DNA from: SG8-39 sp041558415
Lineage (GTDB): Bacteria; Pseudomonadota; Gammaproteobacteria; Burkholderiales; SG8-39
Assembly (NCBI GenBank): GCA_041558415.1
Contig: JBFFEY010000016.1
Location: forward strand, 1-50,242
DNA length: 50,242 nt
Direction: 5' to 3'
The translations under genes and the position numbers were made by a program. Position 1 is the stretch's first letter; each line of letters begins with the position of its first letter. The notes below the pieces were generated by a model. The model had not been told where the DNA came from. It saw only the letters and a list, made by a program, of their open reading frames with translations, and ran no database searches. Shown here one piece after another: positions 1 through 9,654 of this stretch.

Positions 1-2
1 GG

Positions 3-134
3 CGCGCGCGCTTCGCCCCGCGCGCCGAGCGCGCAGCACTGGCGGCCGTGATCGACGAGGCACTCGCTACCGCGCATGCCGGGCTCAGGCGACCCGGCGG
101 CGCAGCACTGCGCTCGCCTCGTCGACGAGCATGA
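3..134 (+). CDS. possible C-terminal end of an unidentified gene cut by the window edge
   Basis: An open frame enters from the left edge and runs to a TGA at 132-134. Its first half (AERAALAAVIDEALATAHAG) looks like a normal amphipathic C-terminal helix, but the last 20 residues are Arg/Ala/Pro-rich and lie antisense to the end of the minus-strand permease, overlapping it by about 50 bases. I do not recognise the family. It could equally be spurious open frame in GC-rich DNA; only the upstream sequence would settle it. Confidence 0.25.
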   Translation, partial: RARFAPRAERAALAAVIDEALATAHAGLRRPGGAALRSPRRRA

Positions 135-843
135 CGATCGCCAGCATGGCGAGGATCACGGCGCAGGCCTGCTGCTGCTGGAAGAGCGACAGCGACACGT
201 GCAGCATCTGGCCGAGGCCGCCTGCGCCGACAAAGCCGAGCACCGCGGCCATGCGGATGTTGATTTCCCAGCGGTACAGGGCGTAGGCGACGCACTGCGG
301 CAGGACGTTGGGCAGCGTGCCGTAGAAGAACGCCGCGACGCGCGGGCTGCCTGCGTGCAGCAGCGCGTCCGCCGGCTCGCGCGGCGTGTTCTCGAGCGCT
401 TCGGCGAACAGCCGCCCGAGCACGCCGGTGGTGTGCAGTGCAAGCGCCAGCGTCCCGGGGAAGGGGCCGAGGCCGGCGGCGATCACCATGAGCGCGGCAA
501 ACACGAGCTCCGGCACCGAGCGCAGGGCATTCAGCACGAAGCGCGCGACGAGGCGCGGTGCGAGGCCGAAGCGGCCGGCCGCAGGTACCGCGAGCAGCAT
601 GCCGGCGACGGCTGCGAGCAGCGTTGCGAGCGCCGAAATGGCGAGCGTCTCAAGTGTTCCGCTCCAAAGCTTGACGAGGAAAGGCCCGGAGGTATCGGGC
701 GGGAAAAACTGCAGGACGTAAGTGCCGAAGGAAGCGAGCGCATCACGCGTGAACAGTCCCTCGGTCTCGAGCCCGAGATAATCGACGCTCATCCACAGCA
801 GCGCACTGATGACCAGCAGCGTCAGGATGCCGCGCGCGTTCAT
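85..843 (-). CDS. phnE: phosphonate-type ABC transporter permease (second copy)
   Basis: Inner-membrane permease of 252 residues belonging to the PhnE family, expected to form the channel of the PhnCDE importer as a heterodimer with the permease just upstream. It has several hydrophobic spans and an EAA-like loop followed by a GFVGAGGLG stretch, the conserved permease signature also seen in its partner. The start was chosen at 841-843 because its ATG overlaps the TGA of the preceding permease (ATGA), giving translational coupling; the longer open frame upstream is only read-through. It is the last gene of the minus-strand transporter block. The substrate is not evident from the permease. Confidence 0.88.
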   Translation of the reverse strand: MNARGILTLLVISALLWMSVDYLGLETEGLFTRDALASFGTYVLQFFPPDTSGPFLVKLWSGTLETLAISALATLLAAVAGMLLAVPAAGRFGLAPRLVARFVLNALRSVPELVFAALMVIAAGLGPFPGTLALALHTTGVLGRLFAEALENTPREPADALLHAGSPRVAAFFYGTLPNVLPQCVAYALYRWEINIRMAAVLGFVGAGGLGQMLHVSLSLFQQQQACAVILAMLAIVMLVDEASAVLRRRVA

Positions 844-1682
844 GCCAGCCAGCGCCGGAACAGCGCCGACACCGCGTCGGCGAGCAGAACGAGCAACAGA
901 AAGGTCAGCAGTATGGTGCAGGCCTCGGCGCCGTTCAGCATGCGCATGGAAAGCTCGAGCTGCTGGCCGAGCCCGCCGGCACCGACGAAGCCCATGATGA
1001 CCGATGCGCGCACCGCGCATTCCCAGCGGTAGACGGTGTACGAGACCATCTCCGGCAGCACGACGGGCAGCACACCGTAAAAAAAGGCCTGCAGGCGTCC
1101 GGCGCCCGACTGCATCAGCGCGCGCGCCGGCTGTGCGGCGCTCGACTCGTAGATCTCCGCATAGACCTTGCCGAGCATGCCGCCGTAGGTGATAGCCAGC
1201 GCGAGCACGCCGGCGGTCGGTCCGAGACCGACGGCGCGCACGAAGAGCAGTGCCCAGACCAGCTCCGGGATGCCGCGCAGAAAGATGAGCAGCACGCGGG
1301 CCGGGTAGCGCAGTGCGCGGCGCAGACGCCAGTCGCGCGCCGGGCCGATGGCCGATTTCGACAGCGCGTTGGTCGTGACGAGCGAAAGCGGAAAAGCGAT
1401 CAAAAAGGCGAGCGCGATGCCGACATTGGCGATGGCGAGCGTCTCGAGGGTCGATCGGCCGACCAGCCGCAGGAACTCGGGCGTGGCCGCCGGCGGAATG
1501 AACTGGCCGAGGAAGCGCCCCATGGTCGCGGCATTGCCCGGCTCAAAGAGCACCGCCGGGTTGAACTCGGTGATCTGCAGCGTCGGCCAGAGGGCGGCGA
1601 GCGCGACGAGCGCGAGGGCGAGCCGCGGCAGGGCCGCCGGATCGCGACGCGCCGGCAGCGCCGCGGTCGCGCTCAGTTGCAT
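840..1682 (-). CDS. phnE: phosphonate-type ABC transporter permease (first copy)
   Basis: Permease of 280 residues, PhnE family, with an N-terminal hydrophobic span, a periplasmic stretch of roughly 40 residues and a bundle of membrane segments after residue 80. The cytoplasmic coupling loop reads PARALMQSGAGRLQAFFYG, and GFVGAGGLGQ follows near residue 235. The gene starts inside the end of phnC (10-base overlap) and its stop overlaps the next permease start, so the three cytoplasmic-membrane components should be translated together. Two unequal permeases rather than one homodimer is a common arrangement in PhnCDEE systems. Confidence 0.9.
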   Translation of the reverse strand: MQLSATAALPARRDPAALPRLALALVALAALWPTLQITEFNPAVLFEPGNAATMGRFLGQFIPPAATPEFLRLVGRSTLETLAIANVGIALAFLIAFPLSLVTTNALSKSAIGPARDWRLRRALRYPARVLLIFLRGIPELVWALLFVRAVGLGPTAGVLALAITYGGMLGKVYAEIYESSAAQPARALMQSGAGRLQAFFYGVLPVVLPEMVSYTVYRWECAVRASVIMGFVGAGGLGQQLELSMRMLNGAEACTILLTFLLLVLLADAVSALFRRWLA

Positions 1683-2494
1683 CGCACCGCGCGTGGCACG
1701 CGCACCTCGGGCAGCGCCAGTTCACGTCCCTGAACGGGCAGGACGCCCTCCTGCGCGTAGAGCGCTTCGAGGCGCTCGGTGTCGACCGCTGCGGTCGGAA
1801 GGTCGAAGGCGACGCGGCCGTCGCGCAGTCCGACGATGCGCGGAAAGTGCGCCAGCGCCAGATCGACCGCGTGCAGGCTCGCGATCAGCGTGACGTTGCG
1901 CAGGCGGGCCTCCTCAGCCAGCACGCTCACCGTGTAGTTCGACAGCGCCGGGTCGAGCGCGGACACCGGCTCATCGGCGAGGATGAGATCGGGTCGCTGA
2001 TACAGCACACGCGCGATGCCGACCCGCTGCGCCTGCCCCCCCGAGAGGCGGTCACAGCGGTCGTACACGCGGTCGGCGAGGTCGACGCGCGCCAGCGCGG
2101 CGCGCGCACCGTCGACGTCCGCCGGATAGGCGAGCGAGGCGAGTGCGCGCGTCAGACTCCAGGCTCCGAGCCGCCCCGCCAGGACCGCGGTCACCACGCG
2201 CTGGCGTGGCGGCAGCGGCGGGCTCTGGTGGATGAGCCCGATGCGCCGGCGCAGCCGGCGGCGCGCGCCGCTCGCGAGCAACCAGGGGTCCGCGCCGAGC
2301 AGGGCGAGCCCGCCGCGGCTCGGGCGCAGGGCGGTCGACAGCAGCTGCAGCAGCGTCGTCTTGCCTGCGCCGGAGGGGCCGATGATGGCGACGCGCTCGC
2401 CGGCGCGCACCGACATCGAGATGGCATCGAGCGCGACCCGCCCGCCCTCGTGGACGAGGGAAAGGTTCTGCGTCTGTGCGGCCAGCGGAGCCAT
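1673..2494 (-). CDS. phnC: phosphonate-type ABC transporter ATP-binding protein
   Basis: ATPase of 273 residues that would energise the two PhnE permeases. Walker A is GPSGAGKTT, the ABC signature is LSGGQAQRVGIAR, Walker B is LILADEPVSALD, and the switch His lies in ASLHAVD. Start taken at the ATG at 2492-2494; a GTG one codon upstream is an alternative, and neither has a clear Shine-Dalgarno sequence. The gene follows phnD after 58 bases and overlaps phnE downstream. Length and motif spacing match the PhnC family. No C-P lyase or phosphonatase gene is nearby, so the cargo need not be a phosphonate. Confidence 0.9.
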   Translation of the reverse strand: MAPLAAQTQNLSLVHEGGRVALDAISMSVRAGERVAIIGPSGAGKTTLLQLLSTALRPSRGGLALLGADPWLLASGARRRLRRRIGLIHQSPPLPPRQRVVTAVLAGRLGAWSLTRALASLAYPADVDGARAALARVDLADRVYDRCDRLSGGQAQRVGIARVLYQRPDLILADEPVSALDPALSNYTVSVLAEEARLRNVTLIASLHAVDLALAHFPRIVGLRDGRVAFDLPTAAVDTERLEALYAQEGVLPVQGRELALPEVRVPRAVRCN

Positions 2495-2552
2495 CACCGA
2501 TGTGCGGGTCGTAACACGGCGCGCGCCGATGCGCGCACCGCGGCTTACCGGT

Positions 2553-3416
2553 CTACTTGATGATCCCGACTTCGCGCCCCACCGCTTCGATGGTCTTGTA
2601 GTTCTCCACCTTGGTCGGGATGAAGCGCGAGGCGCGTTGCAGATCGAGGATCTCCTTGTGCGCCGGGTTGGACGGATCGAGCGCGAGGAAGGCGTCGCTC
2701 AGTTTCTTGACCAGCGCGGGCGGCAGCCCGCCGCGCACCGTCCAGTTGTAGTCGTAATAGGGCGGGGTGGTGTAGATCACCGTCACCTTGGACGTGTCGA
2801 CCTTCTTCGATGCGACGAGCTTCTCCCACACCGAAGCGTTGAGGGCGCCCGCTGCGACGCGGCCGGACTCGACCCAGGATGCGGTCGCGTCATGTGCCCC
2901 GGAAAAAGCGACGCGCTTGAAATCTTTTTCGGGATTGAGATTGTTCTGCTGGAGGTAATAACGCGGCATCAGATGGCCGGACGTCGAAGAGGGCGAGCCG
3001 AAGGCGAAGTTCTTGCCTTTCAGATCCTGCAGCCCCTTGACGCCGCTCGCGCTGCCGGCGATGAACTTGCTGGTGAATTTCGCATCCTCGGCGCGCTGCA
3101 CGATGGGCGCTGCATCGCCGGTGCGCAACCGCGCCTGTACGAAGGTGACGCCGCCGAGCCAGGCAAGGTCGACCTTCTTTGCGGCCAGCGCTTCGACCAC
3201 CGCCGGGTAATCGTTCACCGGCGTCCACTTCACCTTCATGCCGGTTTGCTGCTCGAGATACTTGCCGAGCGGGGTGAACTTGCGCAGCAGCTCGGTCGGC
3301 GATTCGTCGGGGATGGCGGAGACGCGGAGGGTGTCCTGCGCGTGCGCGACGGCGAGGCCGCCGAGCCCGAGCAGCAGCACCACTGCGCGCGTCAGACTGC
3401 GGAGCGGTACGAGCAT
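2553..3416 (-). CDS. phnD: PhnD-type periplasmic substrate-binding protein
   Basis: Secreted binding protein of 287 residues that should deliver substrate to the PhnCEE importer. A signal peptide spans about residues 1-25 (MLVPLRSLTRA, hydrophobic core, then AHA before QDTL). The motif SPSSTSGHLMPRYYL is the anion-binding segment typical of PhnD-like proteins. The start is fixed by an AGGAG-type ribosome site 8-10 bases upstream of the ATG at 3414-3416; a longer frame exists but lacks one. Several features (SAIPDESPTELLRKF near the N-terminus, DLAWLGGVTFVQA) recall the PhnD subgroup described as putative selenate-type oxyanion binders rather than classical phosphonate binders; this is from memory of the family and is not certain. 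Confidence 0.88.
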   Translation of the reverse strand: MLVPLRSLTRAVVLLLGLGGLAVAHAQDTLRVSAIPDESPTELLRKFTPLGKYLEQQTGMKVKWTPVNDYPAVVEALAAKKVDLAWLGGVTFVQARLRTGDAAPIVQRAEDAKFTSKFIAGSASGVKGLQDLKGKNFAFGSPSSTSGHLMPRYYLQQNNLNPEKDFKRVAFSGAHDATASWVESGRVAAGALNASVWEKLVASKKVDTSKVTVIYTTPPYYDYNWTVRGGLPPALVKKLSDAFLALDPSNPAHKEILDLQRASRFIPTKVENYKTIEAVGREVGIIK

Positions 3417-3483
3417 GATGATCTCCTTCGGATGGTTTGAGATGACCCGCCTGCGGCGGGACCATCGCAGTGTGCGACGATCA

Positions 3484-3497
3484 TTGCATCGATGCAA
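3484..3497. promoter_or_regulatory. perfect 14-bp palindrome upstream of phnD, candidate operator
   Basis: TTGCATCGATGCAA is a perfect palindrome lying 68 bases upstream of the phnD start, in the only sizeable gap of the minus-strand block. A position close to a promoter of the transporter operon is the natural reading. It contains TGCA twice. No regulator gene is adjacent inside the window. Confidence 0.45.
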
Positions 3498-3534
3498 ACG
3501 GCGGGCGCATGACGGAGGCCATGCGCATAGGGCG

Positions 3535-3549
3535 GTCATTTCGCATGAC
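3535..3549. promoter_or_regulatory. second inverted repeat upstream of phnD (GTCAT-N5-ATGAC)
   Basis: GTCAT and ATGAC flank TTCGC, and the element CGCATGACGGA occurs twice (3506-3516 and 3542-3552), 36 bases apart on the same face of the helix only approximately. Possible regulator binding site for the transporter operon; no known consensus is recognised. Confidence 0.28.
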
Positions 3550-3614
3550 GGAACAGCGACGCGGACAACGCGGCGCGCGGGCGTGCGCGCATGCCGCGCG
3601 CCTCCGGTCGCGGC

Positions 3615-4889
3615 TCAGGCCGCGTCGGGATCGAATGCCAGCTGGCGACAGGCAGCGCGGTAGCGCGCGACGAGATCGGCGGCACTCGTGCCACCCATGT
3701 TGAGCACCGCGTAGCGGTAGCTGCCGAGCCATTTCATCTCACGCGCCAGTGCCGGGCCGCGTTTCAGATAAAGCATCAGCTTGGCATCCGGCTGCTCGGC
3801 GGAAAAGCGCGCGACCTGCTCGGGGCTCGGCGTGCGCTCAAGCGCGCGGCCGTCGAACTTGCGGAACACGAAGCTGGTGGCGCGCGCGAAGCGACCGGCG
3901 CCGCGCGCGAAAGCAGGCGTTTCACCGAGCGCGAGATCGAGCAGCACCTGGTAGGGAGTGGTGCCATCGACGCGGGTGTACAGGTCCGCGAGCTGGGAGG
4001 CGAGGCGCGGGTTCATTTCGATGACGCGCAGCGTGTCGCGCTCCGGGTCGTAACAGAACTCGATGTTGAATGCGCCATGATCGAAGCCGATCGCGTCGAT
4101 CACCTGCCGGGTCAAAGCTTCGATGCGCGCCCGCAGCACCGTCGAGATTGCGCTTGGGTATTCAAAGCGACGGAAGGCATTGGTGCCCGGATACATGATG
4201 CAGTCGACGACGCCGAGCAGTGCCACGCGTCCGTAGCAGGCGTAGCCGTCTACGTTGAGCTGCACGCCGCGCATGATCTCCTCGCCAATCATGTGATGCG
4301 CGTCGACCTGGAAGTCCGCGAACTGCGCGGCCAGCCGGTTGAAGGGGTTCACCAGGCGCTTGATGATCAGCGTCTCCAGCGCACTGAAGCCGAGGTGCCG
4401 GCGCAGCTCGGCGAAGCTGTGCACCTCGCGTGCCAGCACCGAGTAGGTTGCCTTGACCGGCTTCACATACATGGGGAAGGGCAGGTCGATCGACGCGGCC
4501 GTGCGCACGTCGTAGGGAAACACGGCATAGCGTGGCGTAGCTGAAGGTAGCCGGCGCGAGATCACCTCTCGCGCATAATACTTGTGCTGCGCGAGCGCCA
4601 CGGCGCGCGGCTGGGCGCCGGGCAGACCCAGGCGGTTGGCGACGACCGCGGCGATCAGGGCGCCGAAGTGCTCGTTGTTGGAAACGATGCCGTCGAGTCC
4701 GACGTCGTGGTACTTCGCGACCAGCCGATCGATCCAGCGCGGCGCGTCGAAGCTCAGCAACCGGAGATTCTCCGGAAACCGGTGGACGTCGAAACCTTCG
4801 AAGTGGAACTGATACGCGTCCCGGTAGCGGGGCTTGCTCAGCTCGTACAGGTCCCAGTCCTTGGGAAACAAGACGAGGATTTTCTTCAT
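3615..4889 (-). CDS. ATP-grasp ligase of unknown substrate in the box cluster
   Basis: A 424-residue cytosolic ATP-grasp enzyme, a family that joins a carboxylate to an amine or thiol through an acyl-phosphate. An N-terminal pre-ATP-grasp region (about 1-100) with KKILVLFPKDWD at the start is followed by lysine-containing strands (PMYVKPVKATYS) and the metal-binding end of the fold, FNIEF and EMNPRLASQ (Glu291, Asn293). The start was set at 4887-4889 because the residues ahead of MKKILVL are not ATP-grasp-like. It sits 122 bases downstream of the second boxB on the same strand. I do not recognise a specific product; a role with an aromatic acid or its CoA ester is suggested only by location. 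Confidence 0.8.
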   Translation of the reverse strand: MKKILVLFPKDWDLYELSKPRYRDAYQFHFEGFDVHRFPENLRLLSFDAPRWIDRLVAKYHDVGLDGIVSNNEHFGALIAAVVANRLGLPGAQPRAVALAQHKYYAREVISRRLPSATPRYAVFPYDVRTAASIDLPFPMYVKPVKATYSVLAREVHSFAELRRHLGFSALETLIIKRLVNPFNRLAAQFADFQVDAHHMIGEEIMRGVQLNVDGYACYGRVALLGVVDCIMYPGTNAFRRFEYPSAISTVLRARIEALTRQVIDAIGFDHGAFNIEFCYDPERDTLRVIEMNPRLASQLADLYTRVDGTTPYQVLLDLALGETPAFARGAGRFARATSFVFRKFDGRALERTPSPEQVARFSAEQPDAKLMLYLKRGPALAREMKWLGSYRYAVLNMGGTSAADLVARYRAACRQLAFDPDAA

Positions 4890-4971
4890 GTTTCGTGCTT
4901 CCGAGTCCCGAATCTGCACCGTGCCGGAAGTTGGTCGCCCCGCCTCGGCAATCCTGACAGTAAACAGCTGC

Positions 4972-5011
4972 AGGCGGCCGCTATTCCGCCGCCCGCCGAC
5001 GCATCGGCCGC

Positions 5012-5013
<2 letters not shown>
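4972..5013. repeat. GC-rich hairpin overlapping the end of the second boxB
   Basis: AGGCGGCCG (4972-4980) and CGGCCGCCT (5005-5013) form a 9-bp stem with a 24-base loop. The stem reaches into the boxB stop codon at 5012-5014. There is no U-tract on either strand, so it may stabilise or segment the mRNA rather than terminate it. Confidence 0.35.
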
Positions 5014-6436
<1,423 letters not shown>

Positions 6437-6453
6437 TGGCTGCTCCTGTTTGC

Positions 6454-6515
6454 GGGGTCAGACCCCTTCCTTAAGTTATTGATTCGCTTACGCTAATGGG
6501 AAGGGGTCTGACCCC
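6454..6515. repeat. inverted pair of GGGGTCAGACCCC repeats between the boxB genes
   Basis: The left arm GGGGTCAGACCCCTTCC (6454-6470) and right arm GGAAGGGGTCTGACCCC (6499-6515) are exact inverses, separated by 28 AT-richer bases. Each arm contains a self-complementary 13-mer. The same 13-mer recurs at 45462-45474, so this is a dispersed palindromic element rather than a local hairpin. On RNA it could form a 17-bp stem between the two boxB coding regions. Confidence 0.75.
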
Positions 6516-6524
6516 ATTTTTGCC

Positions 6525-7952
6525 TTAGCTGAAGCGCACATACTCGAAGTCGATCGGCTGCTTGTTGATGCCCTGGCGCGGGGGGGCGATCCAGTTGGCG
6601 AACTTGCCCGGCTCGGTGACGCGGCCCATCAGGGAATGCACGAAGGCGCGGTCCTCCTCGGTCGGCAGCCACTGGGCGTGCTGGTGCGTCCAGTCGGCTT
6701 CCGACAGCAGTTTGCCCTCCGGGCTGATGTGCAGCTCGGTGAACAGGCCGATGCGGCGGTGAAAGCCCTTGTGCGGCAACTTGAAGCGGAAGGCGATGCC
6801 GGCCTTCTCCGGGATGCGGTTCCAGCGGTCGACGCCCTTTTGCACGTCGGCGATCCAGTCGTCGCGCAGCCGCTCGTTGAGCGCGGTAAGCGCCGGCACG
6901 TGCTTGCTGATGATCTTGTCGGCTGCGACGTCGGGCACCTCGTATTCCGCGCTCTCGAGCTGATGATCGTCGTCGATCTTGGTTTCGTCGAAGCGGCCCA
7001 TCAGACCCTCGGTGTAGAACGACGCTGCGTTGGATGACACCTCCGAGCCGTACAGGTCGCTCGTCACGCTGTAATGGAAGTTGAGGTATTTCTGCAGCGT
7101 CGGCAGATCGATCACGCCGAGGCCGCGCAGCTTCGCCGGGTCATCGGTCTTGTGCTGGTTCATGACGTCGCAGCTACGCTGAATGATTCGGCCGATGCCG
7201 GTCTCGCCGACGAACAGGTGATGCGCCTCCTCGGTGAGCATGAAGCGGCAGGTGCGCGACAGCGGATCGAAGGCCGACTCGGCCAGCGCCGCCAGCTGGT
7301 ACTTGCCGTCGCGGTCGGTGAGGAAGGTAAACATAAAGAAGGATAGCCAGTCCGGCGTCTTTTCGTTGAACGCCGTGAGAATGCGCGGGTTGTCGCTGTC
7401 ACCGGAGCGGCGCTCGAGCAGCGCCTCGCCTTCCTCCCGTCCGTCGCGGCCGAAGTGGGCGTGCAGCAGGTAGACCATGGCCCACAGGTGGCGGCCTTCC
7501 TCGACGTTGACCTGAAACAGGTTGCGCAGGTCGTAGAGCGACGGGCAGGTGAGGCCGAGGTGACGCTGCTGCTCGACCGACGCCGGCTCGGTATCGCCCT
7601 GCGTGACGATGATGCGCCGCAGCGTCGAGCGGTACTCGCCGGGCACTTCCTGCCAGGCCGGGTCTCCCTGGTGTGCCCCGAAGTTCACCTTGCGGTCGCT
7701 TTGCGCCGGCGCGAGAAAGATGCCCCAGCGGTAATCCGGCATCTTGACGTAGTCGTAGTGCGCCCAGCCCTTCGGATCGACGCTTACCGCCGTGCGCAGG
7801 AAGACGTCCAGGGTCTGCGACTTGTCGGGCCCCATTTCGCCCCACCACTCGAGGTACGCGGGCTGCCAGCGCTCGAGCGCGCGCTGCAGCGATTTGTTCG
7901 AAGCCAGGTCGACGTTGTTGGGGATGCGTTCGGCGTAGTTGATGCCCGGCAT
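6525..7952 (-). CDS. boxB: benzoyl-CoA 2,3-epoxidase, oxygenase component BoxB
   Basis: Canonical BoxB of 475 residues; the Azoarcus evansii enzyme is about 473. It inserts one oxygen atom into benzoyl-CoA to give the 2,3-epoxide, with electrons normally supplied by the reductase BoxA. Diiron ligands are visible at Glu122, Glu152, His155, Asp213, Glu242 and His245 (NVEEGRHLW and LTEEAHHLF boxes), matching the published A. evansii ligands with an offset of two. The gene follows boxC with a three-base gap and is followed, after the palindromic repeat, by a second boxB. By eye it resembles the A. evansii protein more than its neighbour does. Confidence 0.96.
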   Translation of the reverse strand: MPGINYAERIPNNVDLASNKSLQRALERWQPAYLEWWGEMGPDKSQTLDVFLRTAVSVDPKGWAHYDYVKMPDYRWGIFLAPAQSDRKVNFGAHQGDPAWQEVPGEYRSTLRRIIVTQGDTEPASVEQQRHLGLTCPSLYDLRNLFQVNVEEGRHLWAMVYLLHAHFGRDGREEGEALLERRSGDSDNPRILTAFNEKTPDWLSFFMFTFLTDRDGKYQLAALAESAFDPLSRTCRFMLTEEAHHLFVGETGIGRIIQRSCDVMNQHKTDDPAKLRGLGVIDLPTLQKYLNFHYSVTSDLYGSEVSSNAASFYTEGLMGRFDETKIDDDHQLESAEYEVPDVAADKIISKHVPALTALNERLRDDWIADVQKGVDRWNRIPEKAGIAFRFKLPHKGFHRRIGLFTELHISPEGKLLSEADWTHQHAQWLPTEEDRAFVHSLMGRVTEPGKFANWIAPPRQGINKQPIDFEYVRFS

Positions 7953-7955
7953 GCC

Positions 7956-9623
7956 TCAAACCCTTTCCCAATTGAACTTGGCTTTCGCACCCGAGCCGTA
8001 GACCTTGAGCGCCCCTTGCTCGCCCACCGCATTCGGCCGGTTGAAGATCCAGTTCTGCCACGCCGAGAGACGACCGAACACGCGCGTCGCCATGTTCTCC
8101 GGCCCGGTGAAGCGCAGGCTCGCCTCCATCCCGGTCAGCGCATCGGGCGACAGGCTTGCGCGCTCCTCGATCGCGATGCGGACCTCGTCGTCCCAGTCGA
8201 GGTCGTCCGGTGCCACGGTGATCAGGCCCAGCGCGAGTGCCTGCTCGGCATCGAGCTGCACCCTCGTGTTTTTCTTCGCCGCCGCAATCGGATCGTGCTC
8301 GCCGCAGAAGCGCGCATCGATGCGCGCGATGCCGTTCGCCATGGGGTAGATACCGAAGTTGAGCGGCGAGAGCACGACGCGCGGCGCGTCCTGCGGGTCG
8401 TCCGGCAGCTGCAGCATGTAACTGCGATCGGCCGCCAGCGCGAGTTCGAACAGCGTCCCTGCGAAACAGGATTCCTGATCGATGATTGCGAACATTGAAC
8501 GGCTCGAGACGTCCAGCCGCGCCAGCGTGCGGCGCAGCAGGCCGATCGTCTCGTGCACGAACCAGTGGCCGGCGTTCGCTTCCAGCGTCTTGTCGGCTTC
8601 CAGCACCGCGCTCGGATTGCCGCGTGTCTTGAGCAGCCAGAGGCCGAGCTCGAGTTCGTTGGTGCGCAGCATCAGGATGGTGTCGTCGAGCTCGCGTGCC
8701 AGCTTGAGCGGCCACCATTCGACGCCCTGCTTGAGAATTTCGTCTGCGGTCTGCGGCAGTGGTTCCTGCGGTCCCCGAATCGTGAGGGTAGCGGTGCGCG
8801 CATTGCGGTCTACGGCGACGTCGACCAGGTCGTAGTGATAGCCCGTGTCGTCGGACGTGCGCTTGAGCGGCGTGAGCTTGACGCCGTGCGATGCGCCGCC
8901 GTGACGCGTCGACTGCTTGGCGAGCTCGAGCGCGCGCCCCTTGACCAGTTCCGCGAACTGCTGCGGCTTGGCGACGTGATCGACCAGGCGCCAGTCGCGC
9001 GCGCGGTCGGCGCGCACGCCCTCGGCGGTGGTGCAGAAGATGTCGGCCAGATCGCGCCGCACGTGCCGCTTGTCGACCAGCCGCGTCAATCCCCCCGTGC
9101 CGGGCAAGACGCCAAGCAGGGGAACCTCGGGCAGGCTCACCGTGCTCGAGCGGTCGTCGACCATCGCGATCTCGTCGCAGGCGAGCGCGAGCTCGTAGCC
9201 GCCACCCGCAGTCGTGCCGTTCAGCGCGGCGAGCATCTTCAGACCGGAATAGCGGCTCGAGTCCTCGAGGCCGTTGCGCGTCTCGTTGGTGAACTTGCAG
9301 AAGTTCACCTTCCAGGCATGCGAGCTGCTGCCCAGCATGTAGATGTTCGCGCCCGAGCAGAACATGCGGCTCTTGCCGCTGGTGATGACCACGCACTTCA
9401 CTTCGGGGTGCTCGAAGCGAATGCGGTTCATGGCGTCGTGCAGTTCGATGTCGACACCGAGGTCGTAGGAATTGAGCTTCAGGCGGTAGCCGGGCATCAG
9501 GCCTTTGTCTTCGGCGACGTCCAGCGTGAGCGTCGCGATCGGCCCGTCCACCGCCAGCGTCCAGTGGTTGTAACGCTCGGGGTTGGTGTCATACACGATC
9601 GTCTTGTGTTCCGAAGGAACCAT
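7956..9623 (-). CDS. boxC: 2,3-epoxybenzoyl-CoA dihydrolase BoxC
   Basis: Crotonase-superfamily enzyme of 555 residues, the usual BoxC length, which hydrolytically opens the ring of 2,3-epoxybenzoyl-CoA to 3,4-dehydroadipyl-CoA semialdehyde and formate. The first crotonase-like half holds the oxyanion-hole stretch LNGTTAGGGYELALACDE and PEVPLLGVLPGTGGLTRL; the second half is the BoxC-specific extension ending in FNRPNAVGEQGALK. The ATG at 9621-9623 has CAGGAG eight to nine bases upstream. It lies 31 bases downstream of boxR and three bases upstream of boxB, so the three should share a transcript. Confidence 0.96.
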   Translation of the reverse strand: MVPSEHKTIVYDTNPERYNHWTLAVDGPIATLTLDVAEDKGLMPGYRLKLNSYDLGVDIELHDAMNRIRFEHPEVKCVVITSGKSRMFCSGANIYMLGSSSHAWKVNFCKFTNETRNGLEDSSRYSGLKMLAALNGTTAGGGYELALACDEIAMVDDRSSTVSLPEVPLLGVLPGTGGLTRLVDKRHVRRDLADIFCTTAEGVRADRARDWRLVDHVAKPQQFAELVKGRALELAKQSTRHGGASHGVKLTPLKRTSDDTGYHYDLVDVAVDRNARTATLTIRGPQEPLPQTADEILKQGVEWWPLKLARELDDTILMLRTNELELGLWLLKTRGNPSAVLEADKTLEANAGHWFVHETIGLLRRTLARLDVSSRSMFAIIDQESCFAGTLFELALAADRSYMLQLPDDPQDAPRVVLSPLNFGIYPMANGIARIDARFCGEHDPIAAAKKNTRVQLDAEQALALGLITVAPDDLDWDDEVRIAIEERASLSPDALTGMEASLRFTGPENMATRVFGRLSAWQNWIFNRPNAVGEQGALKVYGSGAKAKFNWERV

Positions 9624-9654
9624 TGCGTTCTCCTGAGACTTGTTGCGGTTGCGG

